64,000 bases of DNA from Sorex araneus (GCF_027595985.1 NC_073312.1:4365051-4429050), one strand, 5' to 3'; shown: positions 29,690 through 41,201, counted from the stretch's first letter. Notes: generated by a model from the letters alone, not told the origin. Numbers and translations: made by a program.

Positions 29690-32269
29690 CGCCCAGGCCT
29701 GGCTTCTTCGTTCTGGGACGAGCTCGGGGCGGTTGGCTGATGGGAGTCAGTGAGGCGGACCCAACACGGCCTCCCTTGGGGCCACCCCAGCCCCCCCCCC
29801 CCCCGCCTCTTCCACCCACTTGGGGGTCTCACTCCGCCAAGCCACATCCCCCCTAAGTACTTGGGGCGCGGCTGGGCCAGTCTGGGAGTCCAGCCCAGGT
29901 GGGGTGAAAGGAGACACCAGGCTGACCCGGAGGGACCCTCTGGTGCAGGAGCCCGGGGGTCTCCGTGCTCTGCAGCCCCCAGACCCCGGGCATAACCGGC
30001 CTCTGCGCCCCTAGAACCCAGACACGCGGCTCGAGAGGCTTGTCTCAGAGGCTCCAGCCAGGCCTGTGTGCGCAGCAGAGCAAGGGCCGGTCCCGGGTTC
30101 GAGTGTGGTGCTCTGGCTTGTGACGGGGAGTCGTCCATCATTTGTTCAGCTGGGAGAGGGCCAGGGGGTTTCATGAGGCAGAGAGCGCCCCCCAGAGGCC
30201 GCTGGCCGTCTTCGTTACAGGGGTGGGTGGATGGAGGCCAGAGCCACACCAGGAGGGGCTGCGGCTCGTTCCAAGAGCAGGTCGGCTGGTTCGCGGTTGG
30301 GCTGGCAGGTGGCCAGCTCGGGCTGGGGGCTCGTGGGTGGGTCACACCCGGCCCCGGAACCGTGCAGAGACGCCCCCTCCTGAGTGCGGGTGGGGCCCTC
30401 CCGTCGGGACCCCCACGCGCTCTTTGCCTGAGGGGTCACGGCCCGCTGCCTCTGGCCTCCGGCTCTGGGTAGCAAACAGACACACCCTCACCCGTGTGCG
30501 TGGCTCTGCGTGTGCGGCGTGTCTTGGTGGTACATCTCCACACAGTTTTCCTGCTGCCCTGTGACATCACTTCCTGTGGGGGAGCGTCCACCGCCTGTGA
30601 AGGGGACTTGGTCGTGTCCAGCAGTGGTTGGTGTGGGCCCTCCTGGCGGTGCAGGGGCCCCACACGTCATCAGCCTCTCTCTGGGGCCGCTTGGTATCTC
30701 TGGACACGTGTTCCCGTGTCTCTGGGGCCAGCTCGGGGAGTGGAGTCTGCCCAGACAGTTCCCGTTGCAGGGCAGGGGAAATCACAGCTGCCAGTCAGGG
30801 GGTGGTGGCGCTCACCCTCATCCAGTATTGGGCCCTGCCTGAGGGGCTAAAGCAGACCCAGGGGCCACTCATCTCTTGGCCTCCTGGACATTTGAACTAG
30901 CGGTTTGGTTTTTCCTGGAACATGTGTGTGTATGTGCGTGTGTGTGCGTGTGTGCACTGGGTGAGCTGAGTTTAGGCTGCACGCTGCGAGGGCAGCAGGG
31001 GAGGGAGTCCTGGGCCGTGCCCACGAGGTGTCCAGCCCTCCGGTGCCCGAGGGAGCATGTGCAGTGTGGCGGGAGCTGGGGGCACTGTGACCTGGCGGTG
31101 GCTCCTGTGGGTGGGGGGTGGACGCTGACCCTTCGGGCCGTGGACGGGACTGTCTGAGCATGAGGACAGGCGTCCCCCCGTCACTGTCCTTCCCTCCTCT
31201 GTAGTCTCTCCCACCCTTGTCCCTTGGGGCCCCCCAGGCTGTGCCACAAGCTCGCACTGGTGTTGCTCCCGGCTACCTCTCCCCAGATCCCCGTTTGTGT
31301 TCGTGTGTCGGTGGTGGGGGGTGGCTCAGGTGCTTGGGCGGCCCGGGGCCCGTCCTGGCGGTGCCGGCCCTCACCTGGGGGCCACATGAAGGCAGGCGCT
31401 TCCGGCCGTCCTCTGGTCTGTGCCTGCAAAGGGGCCGGGGTCTGTGGGTGGCGCCCCTCCCTGCCTGAGCTCGGGCGTCTCCCAGCCCTGCGTCTCGGGG
31501 CCAAGGCTCTGGTCACCCGTGACGCTGCAGTACCTTTGCACAGCACCTCTAGGCGTGTGTGGACACGCGCACACACACTCATTGCGACTCACACACATGC
31601 ACACATGCTCTCAGTGTGATTTACACACGCTCACTGATTAACACAGACATGAGCACACCCGCTCACTGATCCACACCCACCTTGCATGTGCGTGCACACA
31701 CACACGTGCACACACACCCACTGGTTACACCCACCTCGCACACGCCCTCCCCCAGCCTCTGGGCCTGGGTCCTGATGCTCCTTCCGTGTTGGTGGGTCCG
31801 GCCTGCCCACGCGTCCTGTGATTTGGGCTGCTCGGCCCCGCCCCTCAGGGCAGACCGCCGTGGCCCCATCCGGGCTAGTCTCAGCTTTGCTGTGGGTGTT
31901 TGCGTGTGCTCGAACCCGGCCCTCACTCCCACCGCTGCTGGCATGGGGGCAAGGGGCACGCCTGGCCTGCTGGGGGCTCTTGGGGGAGCTGTCCCCCCAG
32001 CGCCGTCGCCACTCTCTGCCTTGGTCTCGGGTGGTGCTGGGGAGACCGGCCTGCCAGCTGGGCGTGGACGCTGCTGAGGTGGCCGGCCCAGCTCCCTCGC
32101 GGAGCCACGTGGCCTGTTCCTCTGAGCGCTTACCCTCAGCCAGGCGTGGGGGCCCGGGACCCTGGGCTCTCGCTCCAGCAGGGGTGCGGCACGGACCCGG
32201 CTCTTTCCTCGCCGCGACACTTTGTTCGGTCGGGGAGGGCTGGCCTGGGAGGCTTATCGGGGCCTCTGG
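29690..32269. other. Intron, GC-rich, with TG/CA patches
   Basis: A C15 run near 29,790-29,804, GTGTGTGTATGTGCGTGTGT near 30,922, and CA-rich sequence with repeated CACACGCTCACTGATTA-like phrases at 31,548-31,735. No exon or recognisable SINE. Confidence 0.5.
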
Positions 32270-32905
32270 GCGTCTCGGGCCAGATAGCCGCTGTCCTTGC
32301 GTGTTTGAACACGCCACTCTGTTACTCCGTCCTCGGATAAGCAACCGAGTATGTAGGTCATTGATTGAGGAGAAGGACTTCGGAGGGCTTCTTGCATCTG
32401 ATTAACGCTGCCTTACAATCGGCCCGTTGGCGCCCGGCCAGAAGGCGGTCACCCCGGGTTCAGCAGATAGAAGAGAAGGGCGCCGGGACGTGGAGCACCG
32501 ACCTTCCCGGGTTCGAGGGGTGTGCAGCCGTGTTCCCTGCTCGCCCCGGGCCGGACTTGAGCTGGGAGACGGTGGGTGCCCGGCCGAGCGAGCAGCCTCG
32601 GGGAGGAAGGGTCAGGGCGCTCCCCGCCTCCCCGGGATAAATGCCAGCGGTGCATTTCCACGCACACACCGCGCGGCGCGTGCTGTTTGGAATTGCGTAT
32701 TGAAAGGAGAGCCGCCATCCCCTCGGAAGGTGGGTGACATTTAAGAGATCTGTTGCAGGAGATAGGTCTGACAGCTCCGAATGAGATTTGAAAGACTTTT
32801 TCTTTTAAGAAAGAAAATGATTACTTCTATTTTAAATGTCATCACAGAGACATAAACATGTTTAATCAAATTATATATTTAATTTATGTCAAGCGTAGTT
32901 TTTAT
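32270..32905. promoter_or_regulatory. Paired AT-rich candidate non-coding elements
   Basis: Two unique patches: 32,320-32,415 (AGGTCATTGATTGAGG, TCTGATTAACGC) and 32,735-32,905 (TTTTCTTTTAAGAAAGAAAA, AATCAAATTATATATTTAAT). They are separated by GC-rich sequence. The second is among the most AT-rich stretches of the intron. Confidence 0.4.
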
Positions 32906-33600
32906 GCTCGCGGCCGAGGCGCGGGGTGTTTCTCCAGCTTCGCCGGCGCCGGTGTTGGTGGACGGAGGGCCTCTGGCTCCTGGACTCTGTGGCCAGCGGG
33001 GAGCTCGAAGAACTCAGTACTACTGGAATCCTTCCCCTCTCGTGCTGGGCCCTCCTGGCGTGTCCGGGTGAGAGGGCGGGGCTTGCGGATTCCTCCTGAG
33101 GAACATGAAGTCCCCCGGGATTGCCCGGGCGAACCGGGAGCCCCCAGATGGCCACAGCAGAGCCGGCCCAGCGCTGGACCCTCCCCCGTGTGCCTCTGCG
33201 TCAGCAGGGCCCGGCTGGACCCCCGAGCTGGGCTCCCCGAGGAAGCAGGGTGCGGGGGGTCGGTCAGCGTGGGCCCCCAGGCTCCGGCCCTTATTCAAGG
33301 GAGCCAGGGCCGTGTCCAGCCCCCGGGCCGGGCCTGCTGCCCGCCCAGCTGCCCTGCCTGGTGGGTGGGAAGCCCGGGGCTGTTTTCTCCTTGGCTGGCT
33401 GTGCCGGGGGCGGTGCCCGCTGACCCCGTGGCGGGGGCTGGTGGCCGTTGCTGGCCACGCCGGGGGAGAGTGAGGCGAGATGGGGACTCTGCAGAGAGGA
33501 GGGTGGGGTCAGTAGCTCCGGGGGTCCGGGAGGTCTTCAGCCTGACTGGGCCACAGGGACAGTTGGAGCAAGAGGAGTGGAACAGAGACCATTTTGTTTG
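32906..33600. other. Intron, GC-rich, nothing recognised
   Basis: Unique sequence leading up to the SINE-derived tandem array. No exon or named element. Confidence 0.5.
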
Positions 33601-33885
33601 GGGAGGTGGTGCTCAGGGCTCACTCCCGGCTCTGTGCTCAGGGCTGACTCCTGGCTCTGTGCTCAGGGCTGACTCCTGGCTCTGTGCTCAGGGCTGACTC
33701 CTGGCTCTGTGCTCGGGGCTGACTCCCGGCTCTGTGCTTGGGGCTCACTCCCGGCTCTGTGCTCGGGGCTCACTCCCAGCTCTGTGCTTGGGTGCGTATT
33801 CCCAGCTCTGTGCTCAGGGCTCGCTCCTGGTGGGGCTCAGGGAACCATATGTGGGTGGTGTGGGGATCAGACCCGGCCTCCCTCC
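33601..33885 (-). repeat. Minisatellite (25-bp unit) grown from a SINE body
   Basis: Eight tandem units of the type ACTCCTGGCTCTGTGCTCAG + GGCTG run from 33,622 to about 33,822. The unit is the minus-strand SINE body phrase (CACTCCTGGCTCTGCACTCAGG in the consensus). The array is embedded in SINE remains: GGTGGTGCTCAGGGCT on the left, and GGGGCTCAGGGAACCATATG with a degraded B box on the right. Units differ by one to three bases, so the expansion is not brand new. Confidence 0.93.
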
Positions 33886-34689
33886 CGCCCCCTCACCCGG
33901 GCCCTTTTCCTAGTCTCCTTCCTGGGTCACCCCCGCGGGCGCCCCAGCAGCCCGTGACGAGGGGACAGGCTCTTCCCAGCTGGGACTGTTGAGTGGCCTC
34001 TTCCTGCTGATGGGGGCTGGGATCGCCCCTGGGCTGAGGTGGGCTGTGCACGGGCGCCCCTGGCTGGGGCCGGGCGGGGAGGCAGCCCCCCCCCGGGTGT
34101 GGCACGCAGTGTGCCGTGGGGGGCTGAGTCCGGGTGGGTTTTCCCCTTTGTCGAGGGGGTCTCTGTTCCTGGGTGAGGTGGTCTCCGCGCTCCTGACTCG
34201 GCTCTGGGGTCCGCGTCCAGCTTCGTGCGGGGACACAGCCCGGCCTCTGACTTCATTCTTGGACGGGAATCCCGGTGCCCTGAGCACTTCTGCTTTGGCA
34301 CCGAGTCCCCGCCCCGGGTGCATCTGTGTGTCTGCAGAGCGGCCTGACTCCGGCTTCCCCACCCGTGTCACCAGCAGGCCCTGGGGGTCCTGCCCCGCCC
34401 CTCGGGGGTCCTCTAAGGCCCTGCCCCGCGGGGACAGAGCCTGCCCAGCAGGGCTTCCCGGTCAGAAGTGGCTCCTTCCGCCTTAAGGTGTTTCTGGCCT
34501 GGGGCTGGGCAGGTGCTCTGTGGGGGCTCCCGGCCCCTCCCTGCTCACCCGCTGCGGGTGGAGGGCCTCCCCCGCGTCTCGGCCCCTGCCCCCAAAGTCA
34601 CGTCTTGATGCTCTGGCCGTTTGCGCCCCCTCAGCCCGTGTACTTGGGGAGTGAGTGTCAGGGTCACGGTCTGCACAGTGTTGAACTCT
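33886..34689. other. Intron, GC-rich, nothing recognised
   Basis: Unique sequence with no exon or repeat that I can name. Confidence 0.5.
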
Positions 34690-34910
34690 GTGAGGCCGGA
34701 ATTTTCCTACAGTTTTTTGGTTTTTTGTTTGTTTTGTTTTTGCCACCTAACCAACCCCTGGGGACTTTGGGACGTTAAATGATGTTGTATTTTCTTGAAA
34801 TATCACCTGAGGGCCAGAGAGGTGGTTACAAAGGGGTTAAGGTGCTTGACCCTGGTTTGACCCCTGGTACGCCACAGTGTCCCCGGGCCCAGAGCCAGGC
34901 GGCCCTGCGG
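34690..34910 (+). mobile_element. T-rich run and decayed SINE
   Basis: TTTTTTGGTTTTTTGTTTGTTTTG at about 34,712-34,741 could be the tail of a lost minus-strand copy. A plus-strand head trace follows at about 34,810 (GGGCCAGAGAGGTGGTTACA, TTTGACCCCTGGTACGCCAC). Confidence 0.45.
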
Positions 34911-36211
34911 CACTGCCTTGCGTGGGGCCACGCCCCGCCTTCCCCTCCGAGAGATGGTCGCTTGGTAGGTTCGCGGCGTCTGCAGACTTCTGTTCCGGCC
35001 GGCGTGGGAGGTGCCCTTCCAGGGAGAAACTGAGGCAGGGCCGTCATGGGCTGTGTTCTCGGCCTCCGTGCCCGCCAGCAGCTGTGGGGTTCCGGCTCGT
35101 TTCTGGGGCTGGTTTGTCTGCTCGGGGCCCAGCGGCCCACTGGCCTGGTGACTCGGGGGTGGGGCGGTCCCTTCCCGGGCCTGGGGTTGAGGCTTCCCCC
35201 CACTCTGGGCTTCTCCTGGTGAACCAGGCCGCCTCCTGCTGCCCGCTGTGTGGGGCAGAGGCCAGGCTTCCTCCAGGGCATGTGGCCAGCCCCGGGCAGC
35301 TGGCTGTGTGGCCGCGGCCGGCTGGGCCAGGTAGGGTGTGGGCACGGGCTGTGCGCGGCCGTGTGCTCTGCGCGGCCCCAGCCCCCGCACCCCGACTCCT
35401 TGCTCCTGCGCTGCGGGACCCCTGGACGCAGATGTCCAGCCCGGCCTGCCGGGCCTCAGGAGGGCACAAAATGGGGGCGGCCAGGCTGATGGGCCGCGCC
35501 GGAGGCCGGGTGCGGTTCTGGGTCTTGCCGTTGGACCTTCCTGGGCCCAAGTCAGCGTTCCAGACGGGGCTGCCGGCCGCTGCCCAGAGCCCTGTGCGAG
35601 CCCGCGTCAGCCTGGGGTTGGCCTGGAGTGGCCACTGGCTGGGGACATGGGGACCGTTCCTCTTGGGCGCCCTCGGCGACCCTGGGCTGAGACGGTGTGT
35701 GCTGCGGGACCCCTGCAGCCAGGTGGTGTGTGGCTTGGCGCCCTGCTAGGGGTCGCTGGGGGGTGGGGCGGGGTGCGGGGCGCTGCTGTCGCACCCGCAG
35801 GCGGGGTGTTGCGGATGGGGCTGGAGGCGCCGATGCCCTGGGCGGGACAGGCCCAGGCGCCTTTCCTCGTGGCCCTGGGGTTGGTTCCCGGGTGCTGGGG
35901 GTGCCCAGCCCGTTGGCGCAGGCCAGGCTGGCACCGTGTGCCTGGCCCCACTCTCACCCCTCGGCCAGAGGCATTTGTGCCTCTTGCAGCCGGGGCAGGG
36001 CCATTGGGGGAGGGGGCACCAGTCCCCCGCCCCCGCCAGGGAAGCCCCACCATGGATTTCCCTGCAGCCGACACCCGAGTGTGCGGGAGATCCAGCCGGG
36101 GCCCCGCATGGCCTGGGTCGGGCAGCTGGGCGAGGGGGAGTTTCCGGGACCCTGCTGGAGGTCCCTGTCCGCTGTTCAGATTCTGGGACGCGCTGCCCGC
36201 CCCCACCCAGG
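34911..36211. other. Intron, GC-rich, nothing recognised
   Basis: Open on several frames, but with no recognisable protein and no splice-bounded exon. Confidence 0.5.
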
Positions 36212-36345
36212 CTGCGGGGAGGGCGCTTGCCTTGCACCCGGCGGGCCCAGGTTCCATCCCCAGCATCCCTGAGCCCTACCAGGAGTGACCACTGAGCACA
36301 GAGCCAGGAGTCAGCCCTGAGCACTGCCGGGTGTGCCTCTCCGCC
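36212..36345 (+). mobile_element. SINE lacking the extreme head
   Basis: GCGGGGAGGGCGCTTGCCTT, GGTTCCATCCCCAGCATCCC, CAGGAGTGACCACTGAGCAC and CTGAGCACTGCCGGGTGTG occur in family order. Confidence 0.8.
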
Positions 36346-38009
36346 CACCCCTCCCCCAGAAGAGAAACCCCAAGTTCCAAGTCTGAACCAGGCCTGGGCA
36401 CTCCCCGGGGCCGTCTCTGAAGGGCGCCTGTCACAGCAGGTGGTGCCACCTCTGAGGGGGCAGGACCAGCGATGGGACTCGGCCGTGACCGGGGGTCCCC
36501 GGGTCCCGCCTTTCCCCCTCGTGGTAAAACCGTGGCTGCCGGGGGATAGTTTGGGCTTTGCCGTCTATAGTGAAGGCTGTTCCCCAGCCCCAGAACCCTG
36601 AGGACTGGCCGGGTTCCGGAAGGTTCCAGATGAGGCTGGGTCATCCCTGCCCTTGAGCCTCCTGTCTTGCCGCGTGCCCAAGCTGTGCCGCGGCCAGGAG
36701 ACGGGCCGGGCCCCGGCGGGCCCTGCACGGTAACAGGAGCCGGCGCGCGCGCGCCCTGGGCACCGGAGAAATAATTCATGCCGGTCAGTGCAGGTCAGCG
36801 TGTGGGGTGACCAGGACACCAGGAGGCGGTGCTGGCCCCCTCTGCCCTGGGCGGTGAGAGCCGTGGTCCCCCGGGGGTGGGGTGGCTTCCGCCCGCCACC
36901 GTGCGCCTGCAGTGGCTGCCGGATGTTTCTGGAAGCTCCGCCCCCACTCTGCGGAGTGGCCGGACACCCGCAAATCCGGAATGTGTCTTTTGGGATCCCC
37001 ACACAGTGCTCACAGAGCCTGAATGCTCAGTAGAGGGACCCTGGTAGGTTCCGAGTGCCACAGCCCGATGGTGTGGAGAAAGTTCTAGAGCCGGTTCTGC
37101 GGGCCTGGGCAGACCTGGCAGAGTCAGGGGGCTGCTGTTTGTCCTGCCCGTGTGCGGCCTCTGTATCCCCGTGGGGGGGTGTACGCATGGGCATGGGCAC
37201 ACGTGCACATGGTTGTGTACGTGTGTGTGCACGTGTAGACACCCTCGGGCCAGCTCCTGTAAAGCTGACTCGGTTTGCTCCGGGCGGGGGGGGGGCCTGG
37301 ATGGCGCGGCCTGAGGGTCCAGCCTCCCGCAGAGCAGCCCTGGGCCCGCTGGGCTTCGACTCGGCACCCACGTCGGCCCTGTGTCCCTGCTGCTGCCTGG
37401 TGCGGCCCTGCCCACACCCTTGTTCCTGACTTTCGTTGTTTGGGCCTTGAGCGACCTGACCGCAAAGCGGCAGGTGGGGGGGTTGGCCGGCCAGGGGGGG
37501 GGGTTGGCCGGGCCAGGGCGGCACACACGCTGGGCTTCCTTGAGGCTGGAGTTCGGCTCAGGCTAGCCCCGCCCCCGCGTCCGGGGGGGGGGGGGGTTGG
37601 GGGGGCGTTTCTGTGCCTCAGGTCGTCCCGGAGAGCGTGGTTGGGGGTTGGGGGAAGGCCTCCTGCACGGGCACCGCGGGGCGCTCTTCCCCCACACCCC
37701 CGCCAAAGAAATAAAAAATGAAATCCTCTTCGGGGTCGTGAAGTTTTACTTAGCGAACAGTTCCCCCCCCTCCGTTCCTTTCCAGAAGAAATACTTGGCA
37801 AAGGCAATGCGAGTGTAGTTTTCTTCTCTTTGGGGAGCTTACATGAGTGTGTGTGTGTGTGTGTGTGTGTTCATGCACGTGCACATACGTCTAATCTCCA
37901 CGAGCATTTGTCTGCCTGCAGAGCCTTGCACACAAGAAGGTAGCCCAGGCCCAGCCGTTCGAGATGTGGGATCTCAATTTTGCTGTGCAGCTCCTGGTTT
38001 ACTTTAAGT
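36346..38009. other. Intron, GC-rich, with TG microsatellite
   Basis: G runs near 37,284 and 37,580. A TG run at 37,842-37,870. A mildly AT-rich unique patch at 37,725-37,840. No exon recognised. Confidence 0.45.
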
Positions 38010-38131
38010 TTCTGGGCATACGTGAGGGTCCTTGGCGATCACTCCTGGCAGTGCTCGGGGAGCCGTAGGTAGTGCCGGGCATTGAACCAGGGTCACTGCG
38101 TGCCAGGCAAGTGCCACTGTGCCGGGCCCCT
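38010..38131 (-). mobile_element. Decayed SINE
   Basis: GATCACTCCTGGCAGTGCTC, GGGCATTGAACCAGGGTCAC and GTGCCAGGCAAGTGCCACTG follow the complement order. Confidence 0.7.
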
Positions 38132-38467
38132 GCAGGCCTCATTCTCTGCTGCGTGGGGAGCAGGCCAGTCTGGACTGTGGCGGTTAAGGTGGAGGCGTTC
38201 AGCCCCCGTGTCCGACCCTCCTAGCTCAGAGGCCGGGGGCCCGACGGCACGTCCAGCCGGCTGAGAAGGTGCTTGAGCATAGCTGGCGGGATGGGTTTTG
38301 AAGGGCGCGTAAGAGTTCTCGCAGGAAGTTCCCCATCTCGGATTGCTTCTTGGCCGTGGGTGCCCAGCGGTGTGGGCTGCGGGATTGGTGGCCGCAGCGG
38401 GGGCTGTGTCTCCTCTTCCTCCCACCTGGTTGGTGCTGGAAAGCCGGGTATGGAGGGTTAGGGTTAT
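38132..38467. other. Intron, nothing recognised
   Basis: Unique GC-rich sequence between two decayed SINEs. Confidence 0.5.
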
Positions 38468-38625
38468 TGGGGGGGGGGGGGCGGGAAGGCCCACCCAACA
38501 GTGCTCAGGGCTGGCTTCAGACTCTGAACTTGGGTCACTCCTGGCCGTGCTTGCGGGACCGTGGCGGGTGCTGGGGCTTGAACCTGGGTCAGCGCCCTCC
38601 CCACCGTGCCGTCTCGTGGGCCCCC
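38468..38625 (-). mobile_element. Decayed SINE with G-run end
   Basis: A G12 run at its tail side, then CCCACCCAACAGTGCTCAGG, TTGGGTCACTCCTGGCCGTG and GGGGCTTGAACCTGGGTCAG. The G run sits where the tail GTGACCC complement would be. Confidence 0.75.
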
Positions 38626-39044
38626 ACCCTGTGGATCCATTTCTGCCCCGGGGTGCTTGGTCTCGGTGGCCCTGGGGGCCGAGTCCCTGGTTCCCTGGCC
38701 GGGGCTGGTCTCCAGCTGGGCGTCACCTCCTTGCAGATGACATTCGGGCAGGACCGTCCGGGCAGCCGCTGGTCCTGCTCTCTGGCCTCGTCCCCGGGGC
38801 CCTCCAGGAGCCGGGGTGTGTGTGTGTGGGGGGGGGAAAGCGTCCCATGCTGTTGTTTTCAGAGGAGAGAAATTGCGTGACGCCCTGCCCGTCCCGGGTC
38901 TGAGGGCCGAGGGAGGGGAGGGCAGCTGAGCAGCGGCGACGGTCATTTCATGCTGCTTTAGTGACCGGCATCCCAGGAGCGGGGCTCGCTGGAGCGGAAA
39001 GGCCTCGGCAGGAGGCCTGTCCCCTCCTGCCCCCCGCCACACAC

Positions 39045-39078
<34 letters not shown>

Positions 39079-39829
39079 ACTCGAGGTTGGCTTGTCCGGG
39101 CCCAGAGCTGCCTCACCACCTGCCCGCCCGTGGGAAAGCCACAGCCGACAGCCCCTGGCCCGGCTGGCCGCCTGCTCCGGGGAGCCCCCTGGGGGTGGCA
39201 GGACCAATTTCTGGAGCCGGAAGTGGTTCCGCCAGCGAGGAGGTCGTCGTGGGCTCCCTCCCCGTGCCCCCGAGAGGGAGGCCGTGGCCCTTCACCGTGG
39301 CGCGCCGAGGAAGTGCGGTTTCACCGAGCGTCGGGGTTGAATCCTTAACCAAGGAGTCAGTTTCGGTGGCGGGTGCAGACGCTTCCCGTGACCGGGCGGC
39401 CGGTGCCGTGGCCGGTGTCGGCAGTTGTGCCAGTGGCACTGCGAGGCCCGGGCTTGTGTGTGTGGCCGTGGGTGATCCCGTAGCCCCTCCGCCCGCCCTC
39501 GCTGGCCCCCGGGTCTTGGTCGTGCGTCCCTCTGCCGGAACCTGGCGCTGGGAAGCAAGTCCGTGGTGTCTCCACGGTGGGCGCGTGCCCCCTCCCCTCC
39601 ACCCCTGCAGGGTCTGGCCACGTGGCTCCGGGTGCGGGTCGAGGGAAGGGGTCCGTTTGTTCTGGCGCTCTGCTGTCTAATCGGGGCTGGCGTGTGGCGA
39701 GAGCGAGACAGTGTGTTGAGCGAAACCGTTTCGTCCGCCGGGAGCTGGGCCTCGAAGGCGCTGGAGAGGAGGGCGGGTGCCGACGGTGGGTGCCGACGGC
39801 CGCCTCACTGAGCCTCTCTGCCTCTGCAG
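38626..39829. other. Intron, GC-rich, with CA microsatellite
   Basis: A (CA)n run at about 39,041-39,080. The last 25 bases form the pyrimidine tract and AG acceptor of the next candidate exon. Confidence 0.5.
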
Positions 39830-39932
39830 GTCTTCGGCGCGTCTGAGGCCTTGAGCCAATGAAGTTGGAGCCCCTCAGAGGAGACACGGCCGGCCCGGCG
39901 TGGGAGCTGTAGGCTCGCGGGGTGCCCTCTCG
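39830..39932 (+). other. CTBP2: Candidate non-coding CTBP2 exon 2
   Basis: Preceded by a branch-like and pyrimidine tract ending CCTCTCTGCCTCTGCAG (AG at 39828-39829) and followed by CTCG and GTGAGT at 39933. These are the best-matched acceptor/donor pair I found inside the long intron, 103 bases apart. The sequence carries a 17-codon upstream ORF. In the CtBP2 reading frame it contains a TGA at 39860-39862, so if joined to the coding exon it cannot extend the protein. It sits just before an AT-rich candidate conserved patch. Human CTBP2 transcripts are known to carry non-coding 5' exons; whether this one is orthologous is not established here. Other possibility: a chance splice-site pair. 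Confidence 0.5.
39859..39912 (+). other. Upstream ORF (17 residues) in candidate exon 2
   Basis: ATG at 39859 to TAG at 39910-39912, encoding MKLEPLRGDTAGPAWEL. The start context is weak (C at -3, A at +4), so leaky scanning would be expected. It is fully contained in the candidate exon and does not overlap the main ATG. Confidence 0.4.
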
Positions 39933-40009
39933 GTGAGTCTGCGCGTGCTCGCTCCCCGGGGGGGAGGGGTGGGGGATGCCAGCCCCGGGGGGCCCTGGGC
40001 CCGGCTCGT

Positions 40010-40235
40010 TGCAGGGGCCTATTGATTGTCTTTCAATTAATTGCATCTGGTATTTTCATTTCTCAAAAGCAAAAGACGAGTAATTAAGTCCCGAGCAATC
40101 CAGTTCCGGGGACGGGGGCTCTGCCGGGGCGGCCGTGGAGATAAGTCGGCGGAACCCGACTCCTAGGAAACTCGGGCGGGATGGGAGTGATGTCAGGGCC
40201 GCTCGCCGTATTAATTACGAGGAATGAGAATGAAT
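40010..40235. promoter_or_regulatory. AT-rich candidate non-coding element
   Basis: Begins 78 bases after the candidate exon 2 donor. Contains CAATTAATTG (40034-40043), a perfect palindrome with two homeodomain cores, plus CTATTGATTGTC and GAGTAATTAAGTCC (40079-40092), CGTATTAATTACGAG (40207-40221). Four TAATTA/ATTAAT-type cores in about 190 bases of otherwise GC-rich surroundings. Confidence 0.45.
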
Positions 40236-40490
40236 CAGGGCGGGCGGCCGCCTCCCGCCTCCCCCTGTGGCGTGAGGACCGTGACAGATGGCTGCGCGGC
40301 TCTGGCAGCGCGGGGGCTGGGCGGCTCCGCGCGGGGGCTGGGGGGGGGCAGGGTGCGGGCGCGCCCCGGCCCACTGTGCGCTGGGGTGGCGCCCTCTGCC
40401 CGCCCGGGCTCAGGGGTCCCGCGCCAGCCCCGGCCCAGAACCTGGACCTTCCCCGACGATGCTCAGCGGCAACTGGCCAGAGATGATTTT
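40236..40490. other. CpG-rich intronic patch
   Basis: GCGGCCGCC and repeated CGGGGGCTGGG (two copies near 40,311-40,345). No exon seen. Confidence 0.4.
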
Positions 40491-40790
40491 TTTTTTAATC
40501 TTTTTTTTTTTTTAAAGGTTTTGTTGAAACTGACAGTGTCACATTTACTTGTTTGGGTTTGGGGCCCTACTGGCCATGCTTGGGGCTCCGTGCTCCTGGC
40601 TCCGTGCTCCTGGCTCCGTGCTTAGGGTTTGCTGTCCAGAGTGTCTGCTGGACACGGGCCTGGGCCCCTGGGCATGCTCTGCCACCATCGCAGCTACTCT
40701 GAGCCCCGCGAGATTGCCTCTGGGCTCCGTCTCCTGCCCACTGACTGACCCCAGGGTGGGGCTGGGCCAGGCGGTGTGTGCTCAGGGTCA
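40491..40790 (-). mobile_element. Decayed SINE with small internal tandem repeat
   Basis: T runs, then TTTGGGGCCCTACTGGCCAT, three copies of CTCCGTGCTCCTGG-like sequence at 40,587-40,622 (same body segment as the array at 33.6 kb) and a poorly preserved head. Confidence 0.55.
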
Positions 40791-40806
40791 CTAGAAATGT
40801 TGGGTC

Positions 40807-40971
40807 TGGGGCTGGAGCGACAGCCCGGCGGGGAGGGCGTTTGCCTTGCACACGGCTGACCTGGGTTCGATTCCTGGGTCCCCTGAGCACTGCCAGGAGT
40901 GATTCCTGAGCTCAGAGCCAGGAGTCACCCCTGTGCATCGCCGGGTGTGACCCAAAAAGAAAAAGAAAAAA
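40807..40971 (+). mobile_element. tRNA-derived SINE, near full length
   Basis: GGGGCTGGAGCGACAGCCCG, GCCTTGCACACGGCTGACC, GGTTCGATTCCTGGG, body and CGCCGGGTGTGACCCAAAA with an A-rich tail. Confidence 0.93.
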
Positions 40972-41201
40972 GGCGGGTGCGATGCTCCTTCGTGAGCACC
41001 AGCCTGGGAGTGTCGCTGTCTCCCCGTGGCAGGAGGCGGCTGTGCCCTCCCCCGCCCTGCGCCCCCATCGGCCCTGAGGGACCCAGGGTGGTCAGGCTGT
41101 GTGGACCTGGCCTGGCCTGCTGACCAGGAGGGCCCGGGACACCCATGTGGCAGCTTGGACCTTGGGGAGGGCGAAGCAGCTTAGGCCGGGGACACGGGCC
41201 T

